Assembly: GCA_964058845.1 (NCBI GenBank) | Contig: CAXKVR010000770.1 | Coordinates: forward strand, 1 to 21,857 | Direction of reading: 5' to 3' | DNA length: 21,857 bases | From: Carex sylvatica | Lineage: Eukaryota > Streptophyta > Magnoliopsida > Poales > Cyperaceae | Shown: positions 1 through 8,800 of the stretch, piece after piece | Numbering within the stretch: position 1 is the first letter of the stretch | Layout: each line of letters starts with the position of its first letter | Position numbers and translations under genes: made by a program | Notes under the pieces: model-generated | Seen by the model: the letters and a program-made list of their open reading frames with translations, nothing else | What the model was told of the DNA's origin: nothing | Database searches by the model: none

Positions 1-420
1 TAAGAAAAATACAGTTCTGTGTGCCTTCTCTTCTTCTTCCACCATCAAAGAATAGAGAAGAGAAATCCATTAGAAAATATGGAGAGGATTTCTCAAGGGC
101 CACACATTGTTGTACTTATTCCTCGACCCGACGACAAAATGCGAGAAGGACTTCTTGCCATTGAAGACTTGTCTCGTGCTCACAGAGACGACTTGCTCTG
201 CTATGGCTTTGGTTATTCCATGACAAACGACATGGAATCAGGTATTATGTTCCGCACTTATGATTTATGTTTTGGGTCTCTTTGGCATAGGACGGTCCTT
301 AGGTTAAGGTGGGAAACTGTTTCTCCTTCCCTGGGGTGTAAGTGTTTGACCCCTAGATGAGATGTAATTGTTTGGTCTCTAGATAAGGCGTAATTGTTTG
401 ACCTTTATGATTTCCCAACA
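1..420 (+). repeat. 5' LTR, R/U5 part only
   Basis: This stretch aligns to 4297-4721 over its whole length and ends in CCCAACA immediately before the PBS. By eye there are about two dozen substitutions over roughly 410 aligned bases plus one indel of about 10 bp near 115-125. The TATA box seen in the 3' LTR corresponds to sequence left of the window. Short ORFs here are fortuitous. Confidence 0.93.
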
Positions 421-422
421 AG

Positions 423-434
423 TGGTATCAGAGT
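423..434 (+). other. Primer-binding site (initiator Met-tRNA type)
   Basis: The sequence tggtatcagagt starts two bases after the LTR end. It matches the usual plant copia PBS (TGGTATCAGAGC), complementary to the 3' end of initiator methionine tRNA, apart from the last base. It fixes both the element's strand and the LTR boundary. Confidence 0.92.
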
Positions 435-714
435 CTTTCTATGCCGAAGGATTAAGTTTTTTAGAATCTAGAGGGAATAAGAAATTATTGATGATTTTTT
501 CGTTGATTTTTTGTTTGATTTTTCTTGATTGCTTTAGATCTAAAATTTTTAGTTTGGAGAGCACAAAACTTGTAAAAGTTTGCAGCCATAATTGTCTATT
601 TTTAAGTTATTAAGTTGGTTAAAATTTGTTAGAAGATTTGCAATTGAAATCGCAAATTTTTAATCAAAATTCAACCCTGGCAGATTTTGTACAACCCTCC
701 GTGTGGACTCACAG

Positions 715-740
715 AGGCTATGCAGAATTTCGCATAGCCT
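715..740 (+). other. Leader hairpin
   Basis: A perfect 9-bp inverted repeat (aggctatgc / gcatagcct) with an 8-nt loop lies in the untranslated leader about 290 bp after the PBS. Structured leaders are common in retroelement RNAs. A role in packaging or dimerisation is only inference. Confidence 0.5.
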
Positions 741-1855
741 TTATTGGCAAATTTTAATAGGAAGTTATGGATTTTCTTTTGGTTTTTGATAAATTTTCTA
801 AAACAAAATAGACAGATTTGAAATTAAATTTCTAGATTTCAAATATTACTTAATGTACTTTCAAAATTATGAAATCTCTTTAGATCATGAGTCAATTTCA
901 GCATAATAAATGCAGTTTTATAGCTACTTAGAAAACAGATTTGGCTGCATGGATTTTGATGCAACAGCACGGATTTTGATGTGAATGCACAAAATACTTT
1001 TTTCAAATTGGCAGATCGCACTAAAATTCTGGGAGTCATAGAACTCTCTGGAAAATTACATAATATTTTCTGAGATTAAAATTACAATTATTATGATGCA
1101 ATTCTATTATTTATTTAATTGCAATTTTGTTTTATGGCTAAAGTGTAAATTATAATTCTTATAAAGGTATTAAAGTTATATGTATCTTAAATTGAATTAA
1201 TTAAGTGCTAATTGTTCCCAAAGGTACATCTTTTGACAAGATTAATTTAAATTTAATTTACAAAAAAAAGTTAAGGTGCAATTAATGGATGTAATCATTA
1301 TCGGCCCAAAGGAATGTAATGGTTACAAAAATTATTTGTGTAAGTGAGTGATAATAAAGTTGAGTGATGACCAAAAATTTTACATATATGTCAACATTGT
1401 CGGCCCAAAGGAAGGCATGTTGGTCGGTATGTTCTAGGCTATCAGTACTTTATTATTACGCCAAAGTATCAGAAGAAATTGACCCGTTACCCAAAGGTAG
1501 CCGCTTAATGGAAACCGATACTTTGTTTTTAAGATGGTTTTCTAAGTCTCATAAAATGTGATGATTTATTAAGATAAGTTACGATACTATAAATGTAACA
1601 ATGTCGAGGAAAGTTCTGTCTAGGCAAGACGAAATTCGAAGTGTATCCTTAGAGATTCCTGACTTACCTGGTTGTGAAATTCGTGTGTATACTAACAAAA
1701 GGTGAAAAAAATCATCTCATATATTTTGAGCAAGTTGGGCCTTTATTTAAATGTAATTTATAAATTCATATTTTTTTTATTTGTGTTGTTCTTTGTGATT
1801 TTTAGTTCACGTTTTTTCAGTTAGCATTGTTAAAGGCCTAAACAATATTTTTTTT

Positions 1856-2059
1856 ATGTTGAATGGAACCAACTTCAAATTTTGACATGAGAACATAGTA
1901 ATAGTTCTCGGTGTCATGGATCTGGACATTGCGTTTAGAGAAACTTGTCTCACTATTATGGATACAAGTACTTCTGATCAAAAAAAGGAAAAGAAAAAGT
2001 GAAATAGGTCTAATCGCATGTGTCTTATGATAATTAAGAGGTTAATGAAGAGGCATTAA
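1856..2059 (+). pseudogene. Copia gag remnant (N-terminal part)
   Basis: From the ATG the frame reads MLNGTNFKF, a stop, then HENIVIVLGVMDLDIAFRE, and further on NRSNRMCLMIIKRLM before a final stop. This matches the start of plant copia Gag (typical NGTNF..W.EN...LG.MDLDLALR and RSNR.SLMIMK). Two internal stops (one at the expected Trp of the WKEN motif) destroy it. The rest of Gag, including the CCHC knuckle, is deleted, and integrase C-terminal sequence begins 10 bp after the final stop. Confidence 0.85.
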
Positions 2060-2069
2060 TGAGCGCTCA

Positions 2070-3391
2070 AGGGGTTATAAATTTTATAATCCTACAGAAC
2101 ATCCAGTATTTGAGAGAGAAAATGCATTTATTTTTTTTAGGATGTTGAGTTTGTGGGGGGTGAGAAAATAATTGATTTCGAAGAGGAATATGTAAATATT
2201 CCATCAGGTATTGCGAGTTTTGTGGATATAGATTCGAGTTTTACTCAAAACACTATTACGGATAAAATCATTATTGAAACTCAAACTCAACAAGATGAAA
2301 CAGCACAAAATGAAAATCTAAAGACGGGTGCAGGCCAGATTATTTCAGACAATACTGAAAGCCCTCAAAAAAATTCAGAAGTGTCAATAAAGAAATATAA
2401 AGCTCGTCTTGTCACTAAAGATTTAAGATACTTTATATTTGATTTTATTTAATGAATACAAGCATTAACCGGCTCAAATGAAAGTTAATGATTGTTAAAA
2501 TTATGTGTACATAGAGTATAGTGATGATTATTATGTTTACATATAATCAATATTGTCGGTCCAAAGGGAGACATATTGATTGATATGTTATTTGAATCAT
2601 CAATACTCTATTTTTGGAAGTCTCTTTAAACATCATATTGGCATTGATTACGCATTTTAATTTGAAACTTTATTAGATGGATATTAAGACAGCGTTTCTA
2701 AATTGTGACATTAATGAAACAATCTATATGGTGCAACTAGAAAACTATGTATTAAGAGGCGCAAAATCTATGATGTTCAAACTTAAGAAATCCATCTATG
2801 AACTAAAAAAAGTGTCTCAACAATGATATTGCAAAATCATAGTGAGATTATCTTGTTTAGTTTTGAGATAAATTTATTAAATGATTTTATATACCTTAAG
2901 TTCTGTGGGAGTGAGTTTGTATTTCTGGTTTTATATGTGGATATCATATTGCTTGTCAATATTGATATAAATATGTTGTAAATCACTATGAACTTTCTGA
3001 TAAAGAATTCAAAGATGAAAGATTTTAGTGATGCATCATTTAGCCAAGGGATTGAAATACTAATTAAGGGATAAGATCCAAAAGTATTCTAAATTTATCC
3101 CAAGATTCTCCTTAAGTATGACAAGCAAAACAGTAAATCAGAAAATAAATCTCAACAGCGAAAGGAGACAAATCTAGTCTCAACAAGTGCCCTAAGTATT
3201 ATTCAGTTAATAGAACAATGTTAAAGTAAAGTAAAGTAAAAGAAATAGTACAGAATGGTGAATTAAAAATAGAACATGTAGGAACAGACTCTATGTTAGA
3301 ATATCCTCTTACTAAGGGATTGACATCGGCTATGTTTAAAGAGCATGTTGCTCATATAGGTGTAATCTCTATTGAGAATATTCAATTTTAG
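2070..3391 (+). pseudogene. Copia pol remnant: integrase C-terminus, RT, RNase H
   Basis: Pieces in order: RGYKFYNPTEHPVFERENA (integrase C-terminal GYKFYDP-type motif, from 2070), a frameshift near 2145, then VGGEKIIDFEEEYVNIP and the RT entry motif KKYKARLVTKD (near 2394). Reading resumes at 2641 with ALITHFNLKLY, a stop at 2674, then MDIKTAFLNCDINETIYM (2677 on). The catalytic YVDD box is YVDI at 2934-2945, losing one metal-binding Asp. KDFSDASFSQGIEI follows, and the RNase H tail ends with DSMLEYPLTKG...MFKEHV and a stop at 3389-3391. Between about 2453 and 2630 the RT fingers are replaced by sequence resembling the leader. The product cannot be functional. Confidence 0.88.
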
Positions 3392-3834
3392 TGGGAGTCT
3401 GTTATTTGTAATTTAAAATTCTATTTTTCATTGTAATTGTAATTTTGGATATGTAACTTGTTATGTAACAAGTATTATATATATTATGAAGTTTTGACAT
3501 TCTGTTTCTTGTTTATGTTTGAATATTCAGTTAATTTATGAAATTCAGTTTCAAGAATTAAGTGGGAGACCAAGTTAGAAATAGGTATGTGAAGATCACA
3601 ATTGTATGTAATTTCTATGCTACACATTCACATCATGATTCATGTCATTCAGTTGTATTAGTGATGTGATTATTGAGGGTTTAGTTGCAAATAAATGCGA
3701 CGAATGCCGTTTTAGTCCTTTACTGGTATAATTGATGAACCGAATTAGTTTGAAAATATATAAGGAAGACAGTAAAGAAATGTGCACACATAAGGAACAC
3801 AATGCATAATTAAAAAAGTCATGACATATTGCTC

Positions 3835-3844
3835 AAGTGGGAGA
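3835..3844 (+). other. Polypurine tract
   Basis: The tract aagtgggaga lies immediately upstream of the 3' LTR, which starts TGTTTGATTT at 3846. This is the usual priming site for plus-strand DNA in plant copia elements. Confidence 0.85.
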
Positions 3845-3845
3845 T

Positions 3846-4721
3846 TGTTTGATTTATTATCAACCTCGTTGGATTTAATGCCAACATTGAGCATATATGT
3901 AATCTAATTATGTATTGTTTACTGTCATATATGGTTGTCAATTAAAGTGATCAAATAAGGTAATAGACAATTAATATATTTATTAGGATGTGATCCATAA
4001 ATGTGTAGAATAATTTAGGCAAAGATCAAATCATTGATGGATTGATTTAGAAATTTGCAATTCAGAAAAATACCTTTTCAGAGGTCGAAAATTTGCCTTT
4101 ATGGAGGGTTGTGCTGTCTGCACGGATATCGATGCATCCGCACATATTTTGATGCATCAGTATGGTTTTTGATGCACATCTCATTATACTTTTTTCAAAT
4201 TGGCAGATAACCACAAAGGTTATTATATATAAGGATTGGTCCCCAAAGCACAAGGTAACCAAGAAAAGCACAGAAACTGAACATATGTTTTTCTCTTAAG
4301 AAAAATACAGTTCTGTATCTTCTCTTCTTCTTCCACCATCAAAGAATAAAGAAGAAAAATCCATTAGAAAATATGGAGAGAATTTTTCAAGGGCTACACC
4401 TTGCTGTTTTGGAAGACTTAATCCTCGACCGGACGACAAAATGCGAGAAGGACTTCTTGCCATTGAAGACTTGTCTCGTGCTCACGGAGACGGCTTGCTC
4501 TGCTATGGCTTTAGTTATTCATGACAAACGACATGGAATCAGGTATTATGTTCCGCACTTATGATTTATGTTTTGAGTCTCTTTGGCATAGGATGGTTCT
4601 TAGGTTAAGGTGGGGAACTATTTCTCCTTCTCCGAGGTGTAAGTGTTTGACCCCTAGATGAGATGTAATTGTTTGATCTCTAGATAAGACGTAATTGTTT
4701 GACCTTTATGATTCCCCAACA
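3846..4721 (+). repeat. 3' LTR, complete (876 bp)
   Basis: It starts TGTTTG after the PPT and ends CCCCAACA, giving the canonical TG...CA termini. The second half aligns with 1-420. It carries a TATA box at 4226-4233 and a possible poly(A) signal aataaa at 4345-4350, which is mutated to aatag in the 5' copy. The U3 part contains repeated gatgca-containing units (4130-4175) also found in the leader. Confidence 0.93.
4226..4233 (+). promoter_or_regulatory. LTR TATA box
   Basis: tatataag stands in an AT-rich stretch of the 3' LTR. Transcription would be expected to begin about 30 bp downstream, which puts the U3/R border near 4255-4265. In the 3' copy it would drive transcription outward toward 4722 and beyond. 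Activity is inferred only from the motif. Confidence 0.55.
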
Positions 4722-5873
4722 TAAATAACATTTATATTTCCACCTTGATTTTTGCAAGTACTTATTGGGAGTAAAGTTGAACTTGCCAAATTTTTTTATA
4801 GAATGATAAAAGGATTTTCGTATTCAGCTGAAATTTTGATTAAACTGAGACATGCGACTGGTGCTGGAAATGAGAAGGGGAGAGAAGAGAGGGCATGCCA
4901 GTGTAAGCAAGAGGAGAGAGCAGGAGAGGCTTGACAATCTAGGTTCAGTGAGAGGAGAGGACGGGAGAGACGTCAGGGAGATGTACAGGGTACGCCATTG
5001 GTTTTGCCGGGGAGAGGCGTCCATTAGTCATTTAGTTGGAGAAGAGAGTACCGGCTAACTTAAGACAGACAGTGGAAAGGGAAGGGTATATTTGTCTAAA
5101 TAATATTTAAAATAATTAAATAAAAAGTTTAATAGATAAAAGGGGATAGAAGAAATAAGATAAAATTTGTATGGGTATATTGAATATTATGTTGTTTTGA
5201 TGGGTAATTGGCTATTTTAAAAGTTTATATGGGCATAGCCGCATAGCAGAAATTTTCCCTAAATAAAATTAATAAAACATTACTGAATAATAACTTGTTA
5301 TTTGCTTAAAACAGTAGGAATAACATTTTATTTGACATTCATTAATCACACCTCACTTTAAAATTTTAAATCAACATGTTTGTAAGAATTTTGTACAGGG
5401 CGTCAATCCTGAAACGAAGAAAAGAGCTGCAAAATGCAGGAGGAAGTCATAAACAAAAGATGGAACATTTAGAATATGAATTGAATCGAGTGGTAACACT
5501 GTAATAATGAAAAAGGCAAGAGAAGGTTCAAGAGAAATTTCTGAATATGACACGTCAACATAGTTAGAAATCTAAAAGATCTTTATAATATAAGAGAAGG
5601 TTCAAGAGAAATTTCAAGGAAAATATTCTTAAAACTTGTTTTGATAATGTCTCTATAGTCCATAGAACATACAATCGATGTTAGAAATTAAATAGTCCGC
5701 AAGCGAAGTCTCTGAACATATCGTCCCTTTCAAAGCAAATAAAATTATATTCCTACTAACTAAGCATTACGCATCAAAATTGATAAATAAAAGGGATAGC
5801 CAATAAATGATAAATAAAAAATCATGAGAGAAGACCTGAATACAAAAACATTAACTACTCTAACACTAAGTTC
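4722..5873. other. Intergenic DNA without a supported gene
   Basis: This lies between the retrotransposon and the 3' end of the poly(A) polymerase gene. It holds a purine-rich patch (4870-5060) that opens short overlapping ORFs on both strands with low-complexity Arg/Glu/Ser products and no recognisable domain, then AT-rich sequence. A 24-bp perfect direct repeat lies at 5518-5541 and 5592-5615. The 3' UTR of the minus-strand gene should occupy part of the segment just below 5873. Confidence 0.7.
5518..5615. repeat. 24-bp perfect direct repeat, 74-bp period
   Basis: aagagaaggttcaagagaaa plus tttc occurs at 5518-5541 and again at 5592-5615 with 50 bp between. The spacer has no TIR or poly(A), so a small local duplication is more likely than a transposon. 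Confidence 0.75.
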
Positions 5874-8800
5874 TCAACTAGACCTATCAAAATCTCGAGA
5901 CTTCTTCCTTCTCTGATATTTTTCTTCTTCGTCTCTAAATAATATTCCTTTTCTCTTGACTCTTTCTATACTGGAAGAACCAGTACCATAATTACCCCTC
6001 TCACTGGACTTCTCCTTCGATTTGGAGTGGTGTTTCTTCTTTTTCTTGTGAGAAGAAAATAAATGATCATCTAATGTTACAATGTTATCTCTTGGCAAGG
6101 GCTCTTCATCCATTAACTGCCAATTGTATACTGTATCACTATGCTTATCAAATGGAGGGTCTAGCGGCTCCCCAGCCCCGGCAAGAAAGCAGTCTAGAGA
6201 AGCATCTCCACTTTTACCACCTTTGCGATTGAGCAGCACATTATCGGGTCGGATTATTGTGCCCAAAATACTCCTATTAGGCCCCAGATTCATTATTGTA
6301 GTAGCATCCGATAGTATGGAGAAAGCCAATGAAAATGCCAATTTTACCTGGAAAAAGTTGTATACAATTGGAAAGGAATAGTTTAGGTTTTGTTCCAAGT
6401 GCACGTCCTCACCAGATTATACAAGAGAAAACACAACCCAGCTCGTAGTGAGAAAAACGTGGCACTGACAAATGGCAGATGTGCAGAAAAAGTGGAGCAG
6501 TTTTCTCAGGTACACATACAAGTGCAATACCCAGATGTATGAACAAACAGTACAGGTGAATAATTATAGAGTAAGCACAGTGCAGATGGTTCATAACAAA
6601 ACTGATGACCTCAATTTTGACATGCACCATCTTGTACATATACCAAAACTGAGCACGAGATGGTGCATATCAAAATTGGATCTGGTCAATACCAAGACAG
6701 TATCGACACCTATAAAGACTAAGGGATACGATATTGTCAAGAATGAACCGATATGAGACCTAGCTGGTATCAAGTATCAATACCATGCCAGAAAATACAT
6801 CTACAAATTCAGCTGAACCGAAATATTTCCAATAACAGTTCTGATACAGACCAAGATAAAAAACAGTTGTGAAATTATGAACAGAAACATATGACAGAAA
6901 GTACCTTATAGTAATTATAAGAGTTCTTAGCAATATCATTATCGGGTGCCTGAAAAGTTTGTACACGTTATCATTAGAAAATTCTCATTTCATGTATCTT
7001 CAAAATCTAATCAATGAAAAAATGCAAGCTAACACCATAAAACAAGTAAAAAAAATAAAAAATAAATAACAAAATAATATAGATCACCTGTGGATCCTCA
7101 ACTGAAAGCAGGTATTGGTTCTCATTATTTACAAATCTAGATATACACAAATAAAAAGGTTAAATTAGAAGACGTAAAATTAGCAACAATGAAAAACTAG
7201 CATGGCTAAGTGCTAGATGCAAAGCCACTAACAGGTTCTTCAACATATTTGGCTGAAAACTTGATTTCACTGCCTTCCTTACGAGAGGTGCTAGATAAGT
7301 ATACCCCAATTTGAAGAAGCATGAATGGTATCCCTTGTTTTACAGAGGTAATCTGACAGCGATATTAGGGTTATTCACAGAATTGCTCCTTTCTTAGTTT
7401 GTGGTTCATTTTTTTATCACAGACTTTTAGCCTCAAGTTCCCTTAATTCGTTCCCAAGACAAATCAAGAGAAAAGAAAGAGAAGCAACAAAAGTATAACA
7501 CAAATGGCATACCCTTTATCACTCTTCGAGTAAAAGTTGTTACTTGAGTTGCATGAAATCCCAACATCTGCATGGTTCAACTTCCGACCGTAGAAGTCAA
7601 AGAAACTCACCTACATCAAGAGAGTACAAATAAAGACAAGACATAAGAATTCACATAAGAAAATGAATTCATGCTTTAATTTGTGATATCAATTGTGTTT
7701 GCCATGATAATTGAATGTCAGTAAGATCTAACTTGTTAGTTGAAACTTAAAAGTAATGCTGATAATTTCTAGCAAAATGAATATACAAGTATATGTAAGT
7801 TAAAGTCGCACAACTAATTATTAGGTACCAGTAAGATCTCAAGTTTATATATATTTCTGGTTTGTATTCATTTTCTTATTTTTTCTCTCTGATAATCCAT
7901 TTGTTTATTATTTGAACAACCCTGGCTTGATTGGTTCTCCAATCAGAGGCAGACTTAGACATAGGCAAGCTTAGGCCCATGCCCAGGCTTAAATTTCAGG
8001 ATGTGTTAGTTCTTTCGCTTTTGATAAATGATTTTGCCTAGAGTTATATCTATCACAATCCATTAGATTTAGCACAATAGTTTCTTTCAAGATTGTGCCC
8101 ACCCTTGTATGGATTTCTAGATCCAGCACTGTCTCTAATATTGTTTTGTCATATAACATGATAATTTGCTATAAGATAACATAAAATATTTAATAAATAC
8201 AAATTAAAAAAAAAAAAAAAATCTAGATCCAGCAAACAAGTTTTCATACCAGAAGAATTCCCAAATTCTGCTCTTTTTGTTGCCAATGAGATTGTGAATC
8301 TTGTGTTCTCCAGTGGATCTAGAAAAAAAATACAAAAGATAAAAGACTTAACTCACATGCATATTGGTTTAGTACCAGGCCCCCAGGAACCCATACAACA
8401 AGCTGATATTTCGACCAGAATTAGCATGTGTGCAATTCAATTTGTTTTTGTTATTTTTCTAAGTATTTTATTCCTTGGATGCTGAACTAGAACTATATTA
8501 TGATAGCTGCCACAGCCCATAACCACACCTGGGTTGTATGATATTGATACTCTACTATTATTCTCAGTTTCTTTACCTGAAGATAAGCTATTAGCATAGA
8601 AAGAAGAGCATATGAACCAATTCCACCTGAGAAAACCTGAAATAAATAATGATTAATATACATTAGAAACTCAACCTCCTAGGCTGACAGAGTGCATTAG
8701 ATTCTTATTTATAGTTTATAGACGTATTAAAACACCATGCCAAAACAGATGGACAACAGTATGTATTATAGGTGCTAGCAACAATATACACCACCACTTG

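Larger units (their letters stand above)
1..4721 (+). mobile_element. Ty1/copia LTR retrotransposon, 5'-truncated by the window, coding region degenerate
   Basis: Two direct LTR copies (1-420 and 3846-4721) flank a 3.4-kb internal region. A primer-binding site follows the first LTR and a purine-rich tract precedes the second. Protein remnants in order are Gag, integrase C-terminus, reverse transcriptase and RNase H; integrase lying before RT is the Ty1/copia order. Gag runs almost directly into the integrase C-terminus, so the Gag zinc knuckle, protease and integrase core are missing. Stops and frameshifts break every remaining part, so no element-encoded enzyme can be made. Window position 1 matches 4297 in the 3' LTR, so about 450 bp of the 5' LTR lie to the left. 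The 5' target duplication is therefore out of view; the candidate 3' flank is taaat at 4722-4726. The lineage within copia was not assigned. Confidence 0.95.

Noticed and set aside
19..360. 113-codon ORF at the left edge
   Set aside because: It lies in the R/U5 part of the LTR. The matching ORF in the 3' LTR is broken by indels, and there is no family match.
4824..5058. Overlapping ORFs on both strands, Arg/Glu-rich and Ser/Leu-rich
   Set aside because: They come from a purine-rich patch, have no domain and no splice context, and read on both strands at once as expected for low complexity.
6082..6381. 99-codon + strand ORF
   Set aside because: Antisense of the last poly(A) polymerase exon, whose minus-strand reading carries clear family motifs.
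6597..6720. Possible box C/D snoRNA (a tgatgac string at 6603)
   Set aside because: No convincing box D at a suitable distance and no terminal stem; the region is explained better as an inverted repeat.
8116..8234. A 13-bp direct repeat (tctagatccagca) around a 93-bp segment ending in 15 A, like a retroposed SINE with target duplication
   Set aside because: The first copy is the right end of a hAT-type MITE whose CTG terminus and 8-bp target duplication continue into the supposed insert. Both readings cannot be true, and the hAT reading explains more.
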